Assembly (NCBI RefSeq): GCF_031143425.1
Contig: NC_090446.1
Span: forward strand, 1,549,436,749-1,549,500,748
Direction: 5' to 3'
From: Pleurodeles waltl
Taxonomy: Eukaryota; Chordata; Amphibia; Caudata; Salamandridae
Length of the DNA: 64,000 nucleotides
Position 1 is the stretch's first letter. The number at the start of each line of letters is the position of its first letter. The notes beneath the pieces are model-generated. The model worked only from the letters and a program-made list of their open reading frames with translations. It made no database searches and was not told where the DNA came from. Positions 13,801 to 27,191 of this stretch are shown piece by piece. The translations under genes and the position numbers were made by a program.

Positions 13801-16800
13801 GTGTGTGGATGTCTCTATGTGCATGTGTGTGCACTCACGTGTGTTTTTTGTGTGTGTGCATGTGTGTGTGCATGTGTGTATGTGCATGTGTATGCACTCA
13901 CAAGCTTTTGTGTGAGTGCATGTCTGTATGTGCATGTGTGTGCACTCACATGTGTTTGTGTGCATGTGCACGCGTGTGTGTGTGAATGTGTATGCACTCA
14001 CATGTGTTTGTGTGTGTGCACTCACATGTGCATATGCATGTGTATATGTGTGTGCACTCACATGTTTTTGTGTGTGTGTTTATGTGTTTGTGGATGGCTG
14101 TAGGTGCATGTGTGTGCACTCACATGTGTTTGTGTGCGTGTGTGTGTGCATGTGTGTGCACTCACATGTGTTTGTGTGTGTACATGTGCATTTGTGTGCA
14201 CTCACAAGTGTTTGTGTGTGTGTGTGCATGTGTGTATGTGCAGGTGTATGCATTCACAAGTGTTTGTGTGTGTGCATGTGTGTACGTGCATGCATGTGCA
14301 CTCACATGTGTTTGTGTGTGTGTGCATGTGCGTATGTGTGTGCACTCACGTGTATGTGTGTGCATGTGTGTGTGCATGTGTGTGCACTCACAAGTGTTTG
14401 TGTGCATGTGCATGTGTGTATGTGCATGTGTATGCATTCACAAGTGTTTGTGTGTGTGCATGTGTGTATGTGCATGTGTGTGCACTCACATGTGATTGTG
14501 TGTGTTTGCATGTGTGTATGTGCATGTGTCAGCACTCATGTGTTTGTGTTTGTGCATGTGTGTATGTGCATGTTTGTGCACTCACACGTGTTTGTATATG
14601 TGTTTGCATATGTGTGTGTGCATGTGTGTATGTGCATGTGTGTGATCTCACATGTGTTTGTGTATGTGTATGCATGTGTGTATGTGCATATGTGTGCACT
14701 CACATGAGTTTGCGTGAGTGTGTGTGCATGTGTGTGTGCGTGTGTGTATGTGGATTTGTGTGCACTCACATGTGTTTGTGAATGTGTGTATGTGCATGTT
14801 TATGCACTAACTTGTGTTCGTGTGTGTGCACTCACATGTGTTTGTGTGAGTGCATGTGTGTGTGGATGTCTGTATGTGTGTGCACTCACATGTGTTTGGG
14901 TGCATGTGTATGTGTGTGTGCATGTGTGAATGTGCATGTGTATGCACTCACAAGTGTTTGTGTGTATGTGCACTCACATGTGTTTGTGTGTGTGTGTGCA
15001 TGTGTGTGTGCATGTGTGTGCACTCACATGTCTTTGTGTGTGTGTGTCCATGTGTGTGTGGATGTCTGTATGTGCAAGTGTGTCTACTCACATGTGTTTG
15101 TGTGCGTGTGTGTGCGTGCATGTGGGTGTGTGCATGTGTTTGCTCTCACATGTGTTTGTGTGTGTGCATGTGCATGTGTGTGTATGTGTGTGCACTCACA
15201 AGTGTTTGTGTGTGTGCATGTGTGTATGTGCATGTGTATGCACTCACAAGTGTTTCTGTGTGTGCATGTGTGTACATGCATGTGTGTGCACTCACATGTG
15301 TGTGTGTGCATGTGTGTATGTGCATGTGTGTGCACTCACATGTGTCTGTGTGTGCATGTGTGTATATGCATGTGTGTGCACTCATATTTGTTTGTATGTG
15401 TGTGTGCATATGTGTGTGTGCATGTGTGTGCACTCACATGTGTTTGTATATGTGTGCATGTGTGTATGTGCATGGGTGTGCACTCACATGTGTTTGTATG
15501 TGTGTGTTTCCATATGTGTGTGTGCATGTGTGTATGTGCGTGTGTGCACTCACATGTGTGTGCATGTGTATTTGTGCATGTGTGTGCACTCCCAGGTGTT
15601 TGTATGTGTGTGTTTGCATATGTGTGTGTATGTGTGTATGTGCATGTGTGTGCGTTCACATGTTTGTGTGTGTGCATGTGTGTGTGTGCATGTGTGTGCA
15701 CTCACATGTTTGTGTGAGTGTGTGTGTGCATGTGTGTCTACGTGTGTATGTGCATTTGTGTGCACTCACATGTGTTTGTGTGTTTGTGCATCTCTGTATG
15801 TGCATATGTATGCACTCACATATGTTTGTGTGTGTGCACCCACATGTGTTTGTGTGTATGTGCATGTGTGTGTGGATGTCTGTATGTGCATGTTTGTGCA
15901 CTCACATGTGTTTGTGTGCATGTGCATGTGTGTGTGTGTGAATGAGTATGCACTCACATGTGTTTGTGTGTGTGTGCATGTGTGTATGTGCATGTGTGTG
16001 TACTCACAAATGTTTGTGTGTGTGCATGTGTGTATGCACTCACATGTGTTTGTGTGTGTGCACTCACATGTGCGTATGCATGTGTGTATGTGTGTGCACT
16101 CACATGTTTTTGTGTGTGTGTGCATGTGTTTGTGGATGGCTGTATGTGCTTGTGTGTGCACTCACATGTGTTTGTGTGCGTGTGTGTGTGCATGTGTGTG
16201 CACTCACATGTGTGTGTGTGTGTACATGTGCATTTGTGTGCACTCACAAGTGTTTGTGTGTGTGTGTGCATGTGTGTATGTGCAGGTGTATGCATTCACA
16301 AGTGTTTGTGTGCATGTGTGTACGTGCATGGGTGTGCACTCACATGTGTTTGTGTGTGCATGTGTGTGTGCATGTCTGTGCACTCACAAGTGTTTGTGTG
16401 CATGTGCATGTGTATGTGCATGTGTATGCATTCACAAGTGTTTGTGTGTGTGAATGTGTGTATGTGCATGTGTGTGCACTCACAGGTGATTGTGTGTGTT
16501 TGCATGTGTGTATGTGCATGCGTGTGGATATCTGTATGTGTGTGCACTCACATGTGTTTGGGTGCGTGTGCATGTGTGTGTGCATGTGTGAATGTGCATG
16601 TGTATGCACTCACAAGTGTTTGTGTGTGTGTGCACTCACATGTGTTTGTGTGTGTGTGCATGTGTGTGTGCACTCACATGTGTTTGTGTGTGTGTGTCCA
16701 TGTGTGTGTGGATGTTTGTCTATGCAAGTGTGTCTACTCACATGTGTTTGTGTGCATGTGTGTGCGTGCATGTGTGTGCTCTCACATGTGTTTGTGTGTG

Positions 16801-17676
16801 TGCATGTGCATGTTTGTGTATGTGTGTGCACTCACAAGTGTTTGTGTGTGTGTGCATGTGTGTATGTGCATGTGTATGCATTCACAAGTGTTTCTGTGTG
16901 TGCATGTGTGTACATGCATGTGTGTGCACTCACATGTGTGTGTGTGTGCATGTGTGTATGTGCATGTGTGTGCACTCACATGTGTCTGTGTGTGCACTCA
17001 TATTTGTTTGTATGTGTGTGTGCATGTGTGTATGCGCATGTGTGTGCACTCACATGTGTTTGTAAATGTGTGCATGTGTGTATGTGCATGGGTGTGCACT
17101 CACATGTGTTTGTATGTGTGTGTTTCCATATGTGTGTGTGCATGTGTGTATGTGCGTGTGTGCACTCACATGTGTGTGTGCATGTGTGTTTGTGCATGTG
17201 TGTGCACTCCCAGGTGTTTGTGTGTGTGTGTGCGCATGTGTGTGCGTGCACTCACATGTGTTTGTGTGTGTGTGCATGTGTGTGCACTCACAAGTATTTG
17301 TGTGTGTGCATTCACAAGTGTTTTTGTGTGTGCATGTGTGTATGTGCATGTGTGTGTGCACTCCCATGTATTTGTGTGTGTGTGTGTGTGTGTTTGTGTG
17401 TGCATGTGTGTATGTGCATATGTGTGCACTCACAAGTGTGTGTGTGTGCATGTGTGTGTGCATGTGTGTGCACTCACAAGTGTTTGTGTGTGTGTGTGCA
17501 TGTGTGTGCACTCACAAGTGTTTGTGTGTGTGTGTGCATGTGTGTATGTGCATGTGTGTGCACTCACATGTGTTTGTGTGTGTATGTGTGTATGTGCATG
17601 TGTGTGCACTCCCATGTGTTTGTGTGTGGGTGTGTGCATGTGTATGTGCATGTGTGCACTCACAAGTGTTTGTGTG

Positions 17677-17948
17677 TACATGGCTTGCACTGCTGCTGCC
17701 TGAGAGTTGCAGAGCCTCAATGAAACCGCTTCACTCTACAAATTGAAGATAACTTTGCTCTGACAAGGCTTGTTCTAAAGACAACAGCCTGGAGTTAGGG
17801 TGGTAAATCGCAATGCACCTGGGCGACGACACGTCAGAACCCTAGAAAGGAGGCCTAGACTGGATCTATTCATCAAACCAGTCTGAGTGCCTTGCAGCTC
17901 TTCGCTTGAATCTTCACCGAGAGTTAAGCTGCACTGGATCTGCTGGGC
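17677..17948. other. Single-copy flank between two arrays
   Basis: Sequence of ordinary complexity from TACATGGCTTGC to the first degenerate satellite unit. I find no convincing coding frame, RNA gene or element end. It is repeated at 27192-27461 with very few differences (for example AAATTGAAG against AAAATGAAG). It probably marks the original boundary between the minisatellite and the 68-bp satellite. Confidence 0.7.
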
Positions 17949-19266
17949 AGGCTCACTGAGTCTCATGGTCACTGGGTCCTTCACATACACCCTGTGGCAG
18001 GCTCACTGACACAAACTCAAACACACTGTAGCAGTCTCACTGACACTCTCACTTGTACCCTGCAGTGGGCTCCTGGACACTCTCATTTATACCCTGCAGC
18101 AGTCTCACTGAGACTCTCATTTATACCCTGTAGCACTCTCACTGAGACTCTCACTTGTACCCTGCAGTGGGCTCCTGGACACTCTCATGTATACCCTGCA
18201 GCAGTCTCACTGAGACTCTCACTTGTACCCTGCAGTGGGCTCCTGGACACTGTCATTTACACCCAGCAGCAGTCTCACTGAGACTCTCATTTATACCCTG
18301 CAGCAGTCTCACTGAGACTCTCACTTGTACCCTGCAGTGGGCTCCTGGACACTCTCATTTATACCCTGCAGCAGTCTCACTGAGACTCTCACTTGTACCC
18401 TGCAGTGGGCTCCTGGACACTCTCATTTATACCCTGCAGCAGTCTCACTGAGACTATCACTTGTACCCTGCAGTGGGCTCCTGAACACTGTCATTTATAC
18501 CCTGCAGCAGTCTCACTGAGACTCTCACTTGTACCCTGCAGTGGGCTCCTGGACACTCTCATTTATACCCTGCAGCAGTCTCACTGAGACTATCACTTGT
18601 ACCCTGCAGTGGGCTCCTGGACACTGTCACTTATACCCTGCAGCAGTCTCACTGAGACTCTCATTTATACCCTGTAGCACTCTCACTGAGACTCTCACTT
18701 GTACCCTGCAGTGGGCTCCTGGACACTGTCATTTATACCCTGCAGCAGTCTCACTGAGACTCTCACTTATACCCTGCAGTGGGCTCCTGGACACTCTCAT
18801 TTATACCCTGCAGCAGTCTCACTGAGACTATCACTTGTACCCTGCAGTGGGCTCCTGGACACTCTCATTTATACCCTGCAGCAGTCTCACTGAGACTCTC
18901 ACTTGTACCCTGCAGTGGGCTCCTGGACACTGTCATTTACACCCAGCAGCAGTCTCACTGAGACTCTCATTTATACCCTGCAGCAGTCTCACTGAGACTC
19001 TCACTTGTACCCTGCAGTGGGCTCCTGGACACTCTCATTTATACCCTGCAGCAGTCTCACTGAGACTCTCACTTGTACCCTGCAGTGGGCTCTTGGACAC
19101 TCTCATTTATACCCTGCAGCAGTCTCACTGAGACTCTCACTTGTACCCTGCAGTGGGCTCCTGGACACTCTCATTTATACCCTGCAGCAGTCTCACTGAG
19201 ACTCTCACTTATACCCTGCAGTGGGCTCCTGGACACTCTCATTTATACCCTGCAGCAGTCTCACTG
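17949..19266. repeat. 68-bp satellite (34+34 dimer), copy 1
   Basis: About 18 regular units from 18044, preceded by degenerate ones from 17949. Each 68-bp unit has two related 34-bp halves. Half A begins ACTCTCACTTGTACCCTGCA and continues with GTGGGCTCCTGGAC. Half B begins ACTCTCATTTATACCCTGCA and continues with GCAGTCTCACTGAG. Both share ACTCTCA-TT-TACCCTGCAG (a PstI site), so the unit is an ancient dimer. Minor variants (ACTATC, CACTGTC, CCCAGCAG, TAGCACTCTC) recur at ordered positions. The array is cut at 19267 by an LTR. Confidence 0.95.
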
Positions 19267-20687
19267 TGTAGGAGGCTGGCCTGGCTTGTAGTGCCAGGTC
19301 CAGTTATCCCTTATTAGTAGAATAGATGTGTTTCTAGCAGCTTAGGCTGAACTAGGAGACATGCAAAGCTCCTACTATACCACTTATATCATATAGCACA
19401 ATATCACAAGAAAACACAATACTCAGAGTTACTAAAAATAAAGGTACTTTATTTTAGTGACAATATGCCAAAAGTATCTCAGAGGACATACTCCCTTAGG
19501 AGGTAAGTAAAATATACACAATATACACACAGACCAAAATCAGGTAAGTAATACACTTAGAAAATAGAGCAAACACCGTAGGACACAATAGAATGCAATA
19601 GGAGAAAATAGGCCTAGGGGCCACACAAACCATATACTCCAAAAGTGGAATGCGAACCACGAATGGACCCCAGGTCTAGTGTAGTGTGTAGAGGGTCTCT
19701 GGAAGTGTAAGAAAATACTAAGGGTGTCCAAGATACTCCACCTCAAGACCCTGAAATGTAGGAGTAAAGTTACCCTACTACCCCAGATAAATGGTAAAGT
19801 CGAGATAGGGGATTCTGCAAGAACAATAACTGACTGCAACACACTGAAGACAGATTCCTGGACCTGAGGACCTGTAAAAGAAAGGGGCCCAGGTCCACAA
19901 GTCACAAAAGTGTCCCGGGGGGGGGGGGGGTTGGGGGGGGCAGGAGCCCACTAAACCCGGGATGAAGTTGCAAAAGGGCTGCCTCTGGGTGGAAGAAGCC
20001 AAAGATTCTGCAACAACGGAAGGTGCCAGGAACTTCCCCTTTGGTCAGAAGATGTCCCACAAAGTGTTGGAGGATGCAGAGTTGTTTCTACACAGAAGGA
20101 CAGCAAAGAAGCCTTGCTAGCTGCAAGAGTTGCAGTTGAGGATAAATGGTGCTGCCCGAGCCCAGGATGGACCAGTAGGTCGCCACTTGGAAGAGGAGAC
20201 AGAGGGGGCGCCCAGCAACACGGGGAGCCGACGCAGAAGCAGGCAGCACCAGCAGAAGCACTTGAACAGGCATTCAAGAAAGCTGAACACGACGGTCGAC
20301 TCAGCAACACAAAAGAAGGTCCCACGAAGCCGGAGGTCAACTCAGCGAGGGACCTGGGATAGGCTGTGCACAAAGGAATCCTTGCAAGAGTGCACAGAAG
20401 CCCTAGCAGCTGCAGATCACACATCACACAGGATGTCGGTTTGGTGTGGGGAGGCAAGGACTTTCCTCCACCAAACTTTGACAGAAGGACCATTGGACTG
20501 TGGGGGTCACTTGGATCCAGCTCCTGTGTTCCAGGGACCACGCTCGTCGAGATGAGAGGGGACCCAGAGGACTGGTGATGCAGACGTTTGGTGCCTGCAG
20601 TAGCAGGGGGAAGACGCCGTCAACCCAGAGGAGATTTCTTCGGGATTTCCAGTGCAGGGTGAAGGCAGACAGCCCTCAGAGCATGCA
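19267..20687 (-). mobile_element. Truncated minus-strand Gmr1-type LTR (duplicated end)
   Basis: Begins TGTAGGAGGCTGG, the reverse complement of the 3' end of the element 2 LTR (CCAGCCTCCTACA at 50231-50243). It runs through the reversed AATAAA region near 19440 and stops at 20687 at the tandem-duplication breakpoint. It equals 29390-30804 except for a few substitutions and G-tract lengths. Open frames within it (for example 20130-20555) have no recognisable domain and are not called. Confidence 0.9.
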
Positions 20688-23600
20688 TGTGTTTGTGTGT
20701 GCGTTTGTGCATGTGTGTATACTCACAATTGTTTGTGTGTCTGCGTGTGTATGTGCATTTGTGTGCACTCACATGTGTTTGTGTGTTTGTGCATCTCTGT
20801 ATGTGTATATGTATGCACTCAAATATGTTCGTGCGTGTGCACCCACATGTGTTTGTGTGTATGTGCATGTGTGTGTGGATGTCTGTATGTGCATGTGTGT
20901 GCACTCTCATGTGTTTGTGTGCGTGTGCATGTGTGTGTGTGAATGAGTATGCACTCACATGTGTTTGTGTGTGTGTGCATGTGTGTATGTGCATGTGTGT
21001 GTACTCACAAGTGTGTGTGTGTGTGTGTGTGCATGTGTGTATGCACTCACATGTGTTTGTGTGTGCACTCACATGTGCGTATGCATGTGTGTATGTGCAT
21101 GTGTGTGCACTTACATGTGTTTGTATGTGTGTGTTTGCATGTGTGTGTATGTGTGTATATGCATGTGTGTGCACTCACATGTTTGTGTGTGTGTGCATGT
21201 GTGTATGTGCATGTGTGTGCACTCACATGTTTGTGTGAGTGTGTGTGCATGTGTGTCTGCGTGTGTATGTGCATTTGTGTGCACTCACATGTGTTTGTGT
21301 AGTTGTGCATCTCTGTATGTGCATATGTATGCACTCACATATGTTCGTGTGTGTGCACCCACATGTGTTTGTGTGTATGTGCATGTGTGTGTGGATGTCT
21401 GTATGTGCATGTGTGTGCACTCACATGTGTTTGTGTGTGTGTGCATGTGTGTGTGTGTGTGTGAATGAGTATGCACTCACATGTGTTTGTGTGTGTGTTC
21501 ATATGTGTATGTGCATGTGTGTGTACTCACAAGTGTGTGTGTGTGTGTGCATGTGTGTATGCACTCACATGTGTTTGTGTGTGTGTGCACTCACATGTGC
21601 GTATGCATGTGTGTATGTGCACTCACATGTTTTTGTGTAAGTGTGTGTGTGCATGTGTGTATACTCACTATTGTTTGTGTGTGTGCATGTGGGAATGTGC
21701 ATGTGTGTGCACTCACATGTGTTTGTGTGTGTGTGTGCATGTGTGTACACTCACTATTGTTTGTGTGTGTGCATGTGGGAACGTGCATGTGTGCGCACTC
21801 ACATGTTTTTGAATGTGCGTGTTTGCATATGTGTGTGTGCAAGTGTGTATGTACATGTGTGTGCACTCACATGTGTTTGTGTGTGTGTGTGTGTGCATGT
21901 GTGTATATTTATGTGTGGGTACTCACATGTATTTGTGTAAGTGTGTGTCTGCATGTGTGTGTGTGTGTGTGTGTATGTGCATTTGTGTGCACTCACATGT
22001 GTTTGTGTGTGTGTGCATGTGTGAATGTTCATATGTATGCACTCACGTGTGTTTTTGTGTGTGTGCATGTGTGTATGTGCATGTGTATGCATTCACAAGT
22101 GTTTCTGTGTGTGCATATGTGTGCACTCACTTGTGTGTGGATGTCTCTATGTGCATGTGTGTGCACTCACAAGTGTTTTGTGTGTGTGTATATGTGTGTG
22201 TGCATGTGTGTATGTGTATGCTCTCACAAGTTTTTGTGTGAGTGCATGTGTGTATGTGCATGTGTATGTACTCACAAGTGTGTGTGTGCATGTGTGTATG
22301 TGCTTGTGTGTGTACTCACAAGTGTTTGTGTGCGTGTGTGCATGTTTTTGTGTGTACCCACATGTGTTTGTGTGTGTGTGTGTGCATGTGTTTGTGCATG
22401 TGTGTGCACTCACATGTGTGTGTGTGTATGTGTGTATGTGCATGTGTGTGCACTCACATGTTTGTGTGAGTGTGTGTGTGCATGTGTGTCTGCATGTGTA
22501 TGTGCATTTGTGTGCACTCACATGTGTTTGTGTGTTTGTGCATCTCTGTATGTGCATATGTATGCACTCACATATGTTCGTGCGTGTGCACCCACATGTG
22601 TTTGTGTGAATGTGCATGTGTGTGTGGATGTCTGTATGTGAATGTGTGTGCACTCACATGTGTTTGTGTGCGTGTGCATGTGTGTTTGTGTGTGAATGAG
22701 TATGCACTCACATGTGTTTGTGTGCGTGTTCATGTGTGTATGTGTGTGTACTCACAAGTGTGTGTGTGCATGTGTGTATGCACTCACATGTGTTTGTGTG
22801 TGTGTGCACTCACATGTGCGTATGCATGTGTGTATGTGCATGTGTGTGCACTCACATGTTTTTGTGTGTGTGTGTGCATGTGTGTATACTCACAATTGTT
22901 TGTGTGTGTGCATGTGTGAACGTGCATGTGTGTGCACTCACATGTGCTTGTGTGTGTGCATTTGTGTATGTGCATGTGTGGGCACTCCCATAAGTTTGTT
23001 TGTGTGTGTTTTTGCATATGTGTGTGCATGTGTGTATATGCATGTGTGTGCACTCACATGTGTTTGTGTGTGTGTGTGTGTGCATGTGTGTATATTTATG
23101 TGTGGGCACTCACGTATTTCTGTGAGTGTGTGTGTGCATGTGTGTGTGTGTGTGTATGTGCATTTGTGTGCACTCACATGTGTTTGTGTGTGTGTGCATA
23201 TGTGTATGTTCATATGTATGCACCCATGTGTGTCTGTGTATGTGCATGTGTGTGTGGATGTCTCTATGTGCATGTGTGTGCACTCACGTGTGTTTTTTGT
23301 GTGTGTGCATGTGTGTGTGCATGTGTGTATGTGCATGTGTATGCACTCACAAGCTTTTGTGTGAGTGCATGTCTGTATGTGCATGTGTGTGCACTCACAT
23401 GTGTTTGTGTGCATGTGCACGTGTGTGTGTGTGAATGTGTATGCACTCACATGTGTTTGTGTGTGTGCACTCACATGTGCATATGCATGTGTATATGTGT
23501 GTGCACTCACATGTTTTTGTGTGTGTGTTTATGTGTTTGTGGATGGCTGTAGGTGCATGTGTGTGCACTCACATGTGTTTGTGTGCGTGTGTGTGTGCAT

Positions 23601-26600
23601 GTGTGTGCACTCACATGTGTTTGTGTGTGTACATGTGCATTTGTGTGCACTCACAAGTGTTTGTGTGTGCATGTGTGTATGTGCAGGTGTATGCATTCAC
23701 AAGTGTTTGTGTGTGTGCATGTGTATACGTGCATGCATGTGCACTCACATGTGTTTGTGTGTGTGTGCATGTGCGTATGTGTGTGCACTCACGTGTATGT
23801 GTGTGCATGTGTGTGTGCATGTGTGTGTGCATGTGTGTGCACTCACAAGTGTTTGTGTGCATGTGCATGTGTGTATGTGCATGTGTATGCATTCACAAGT
23901 GTTTGTGTGTGTGCATGTGTGTATGTGCATGTGTGTGCACTCACATGTGATTGTGTGTGTTGGCATGTGTGTATGTGCATGTGTCTGCACTCATGTGTTT
24001 GTGTTTGTGCATGTGTGTATGTGCATTTTTGTGCACTCACACGTGTTTGTATATGTGTTTGCATATGTGTGTGTGCATGTGTGTATGTGCATGTGTGTGA
24101 TCTCACATGTGTTTGTGTATGTGTATGCATGTGTGTATGTGCATATGTGTGCACTCACATGAGTTTGCGTGAGTGTGTGTGCATGTGTGTGTGCGTGTGT
24201 GTATGTGGATTTGTGTGCACTCACATGTGTTTGTGTTTGTGAATGTGTGTATGTGCATGTTTATGCACTAACTTGTGTTCGTGTGTGTGCACTCACATGT
24301 GTTTGTGTGAGTGCATGTGTGTGTGGATGTCTGTATGTGTGTGCACTCACATGTGTTTGGGTGCATGTGTATGTGTGTGTGCATGTGTGAATGTGCATGT
24401 GTATGCACTCACAAGTGTTTGTGTGTATGTGCACTCACATGTGTTTGTGTGTGTGTGTGCATGTGTGTGTGCATGTGTGTGCACTCACATGTCTTTGTGT
24501 GTGTGTGTCCATGTGTGTGTGGATGTCTGTATGTGCAAGTGTGTCTACTCACATGTGTTTGTGTGCGTGTGTGTGCGTGCATGTGGGTGTGTGCATGTGT
24601 TTGCTCTCACATGTGTTTGTGTGTGTGCATGTGCATGTGTGTGTATGTGTGTGCACTCACAAGTGTTTGTGTGTGTGCATGTGTGTATGTGCATGTGTAA
24701 GCACTCACAAGTGTTTCTGTGTGTGCATGTGTGTACATGCATGTGTGTGCACTCACATGTGTGTGTGTGCATGTGTGTATGTGCATCTGTGTGCACTCAC
24801 ATGTGTCTGTGTGTGCATGTGTGTATATGCATGTGTGTGCACTCATATTTGTTTGTATGTGTGTGTGCATATGTGTGTGTGCATGTGTGTGCACTCACAT
24901 GTGTTTGTATATGTGTGCATGTGTGTATGTGCATGGGTGTGCACTCACATGTGTTTGTATGTGTGTGTTTCCATATGTGTGTGTGCATGTGTGTATGTGC
25001 GTGTGTGCACTCACATGTGTGTGCATGTGTATTTGTGCATGTGTGTGCACTCCCAGGTGTTTGTATGTGTGTGTTTGCATATGTGTGTGTATGTGTGTAT
25101 GTGCATGTGTGTGCGTTCACATGTTTGTGTGTGTGCATGTGTGTGTGTGCATGTGTGTGCACTCACATGTTTGTGTGAGTGTGTGTGTGCATGTGTGTCT
25201 ACGTGTGTATGTGCATTTGTGTGCACTCACATGTGTTTGTGTGTTTGTGCATCTCTGTATGTGCATATGTATGCACTCACATATGTTTGTGTGTGTGCAC
25301 CCACATGTGTTTGTGTGTATGTGCATGTGTGTGTGGATGTCTGTATGTGCATGTTTGTGCACTCACATGTGTTTGTGTGCATGTGCATGTGTGTGTGTGT
25401 GAATGAGTATGCACTCACATGTGTTTGTGTGTGTGTGCATGTGTGTATGTGCATGTGTGTGTACTCACAAATGTTTGTGTGTGTGCATGTGTGTATGCAC
25501 TCACATGTGTTTGTGTGTGTGCACTCACATGTGCGTATGCATGTGTGTATGTGTGTGCACTCACATGTTTTTGTGTGTGTGTGCATGTGTTTGTGGATGG
25601 CTGTATGTGCTTGTGTGTGCACTCACATGTGTTTGTGTGCGTGTGTGTGTGCATGTGTGTGCGCTCACATGTGTGTGTGTGTGTACATGTGCATTTGTGT
25701 GCACTCACAAGTGTTTGTGTGTGTGTGTGCATGTGTGTATGTGCAGGTGTATGCATTCACAAGTGTTTGTGTGTGTGCATGTGTGTACGTGCATGTGTGT
25801 GCACTCACATGTGTTTGTGTGTGCATGTGTGTGTGCATGTCTGTGCACTCACAAGTGTTTGTGTGCATGTGCATGTGTATGTGCATGTGTATGCATTCAC
25901 AAGTGTTTGTGTGTGTGAATGTGTGTATGTGCATGTGTGTGCACTCACAGGTGATTGTGTGTGTTTGCATGTGTGTATGTGCATGCGTGTGGATATCTGT
26001 ATGTGTGTGCACTCACATGTGTTTGGGTGCGTGTGCATATGTGTGTGCATGTGTGAATGTGCATGTGTATGCACTCACAAGTGTTTGTGTGTGTGTGCAC
26101 TCACATGTGTTTGTGTGTGTGTGCATGTGTGTGTGCATGTGTGTGTGCACTCACATGTGTTTGTGTGTGTGTGTCCATGTGTGTGTGGATGTTTGTCTAT
26201 GCAAGTGTGTCTACTCACATGTGTTTGTGTGCGTGTGTGTGCGTGCATGTGTGTGTGTGCATGTGTGTGCTCTCACATGTGTTTGTGTGTGTGCATGTGC
26301 ATGTGTGTGTATGTGTGTGCACTCACAAGTGTTTGTGTGTGTGTGCATGTGTGTATGTGCATGTGTATGCATTCACAAGTGTTTCTGTGTGTGCATGTGT
26401 GTACATGCATGTGTGTGCACTCACATGTGTGTGTGTGTGCATGTGTGTATGTGCATGTGTGTGCACTCACATGTGTCTGTGTATGCATGTGTGTATGTGC
26501 ATGTGTGTGCACTCATATTTGTTTGTATGTGTGTGTGCATGTGTGTATGTGCATGTGTGTGCACTCACATGTGTTTGTAAATGTGTGCATGTGTGTATGT

Positions 26601-26885
26601 GCATGGGTGTGCACTCACATGTGTTTGTATGTGTGTGTTTCCATATGTGTGTGTGCATGTGTGTATGTGCGTGTGTGCACTCACATGTGTGTGTGCATGT
26701 GTGTTTGTGCATGTGTGTGCACTCCCAGGTGTTTGTGTGTGTGTGTGCGCATGTGTGTGCGTGCACTCACATGTGTTTGTGTGTGTGTGCATGTGTGTGC
26801 ACTCACAAGTATTTGTGTGTGTGCATTCACAAGTGTTTTTGTGTGCGCATGTGTGTATGTGCATGTGTGTGTGCACTCCCATGTA

Positions 26886-26916
<31 letters not shown>

Positions 26917-27191
26917 ATGTGTGTATGTGCATATGTGTGCACTCACAAGTGTGTGTGTGTGCATGTGTGTGTGCATGTGTGTGCACTCACAAGTGTTTGT
27001 GTGTGTGTGTGCATGTGTGTGCACTCACAAGTGTTTGTGTGTGTGTGTGCATGTGTGTATGTGCATGTGTGTGCACTCACATGTGTTTGTGTGTGTATGT
27101 GTGTATGTGCATGTGTGTGCACTCCCATGTGTTTGTGTGTGGGTGTGTGCATGTGTATGTGCATGTGTGCACTCACAAGTGTTTGTGTGTA
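20686..27191. repeat. TG-rich minisatellite, second block
   Basis: 6.5 kb of the same ~48-bp minisatellite as 1-17676. It corresponds to 10885-17676 through the tandem duplication. Some unit blocks have been lost, for example a segment corresponding to about 12950-13330 of copy 1 near 22740-22800. Long open frames here are again products of the low-complexity sequence. Confidence 0.95.

Larger units (their letters stand above)
1..17676. repeat. TG-rich minisatellite, ~48-bp unit, 17.7 kb
   Basis: The stretch is built from variants of one unit of about 48 bp: a CACTCAC core, then ATGTGTTTGTGTG or AAGTGTTTGTGTG, then blocks of GCATGTGTGTATGTGCATG. Unit length varies by roughly ten bases either way through gain or loss of TG dinucleotides. 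The plus strand is almost only G and T, with A in ATG/CAC contexts. Stop codons are rare on both strands, so long artificial Cys/Val/His-rich reading frames run through it in several frames at once. These are not genes. The array starts before the window and ends sharply at TACATGGCTTGC (17677). Long alternating purine-pyrimidine runs give it Z-DNA potential, which is inference. Confidence 0.95.
10885..20685. repeat. 9.8-kb tandem duplication, copy 1
   Basis: Contains, in order, 6.8 kb of TG minisatellite, the 272-bp flank, the 68-bp satellite and the first 1.4 kb of a minus-strand LTR. The same series begins again at 20686. At the junction the LTR sequence GAGCATGCA passes directly into TGTGTTTGTGTGTGCG, which matches the array at 10887. 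The bases CA are common to both breakpoints. Outside the arrays the two copies differ at only a handful of sites, so the event is recent. Confidence 0.92.

Noticed and set aside
17949..19266. CRISPR-like array of regular repeats
   Set aside because: Units are contiguous and similar along their whole length, without unique spacers, and the context is eukaryotic. It is a satellite.
18155..19291. Repeated 60-120 codon frames (YPAVGSWTL-type) in the 68-bp satellite
   Set aside because: The frames simply follow the satellite period, and each ends at a stop recurring in the unit. They are shadows of tandem DNA repeats.
20114..20555. Frames of 82-196 codons on both strands in the minus-strand LTR pieces (also 30068-30672)
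   Set aside because: They correspond to non-coding LTR sequence of the element 2 family, and equivalent frames are not preserved in 47245-50243.
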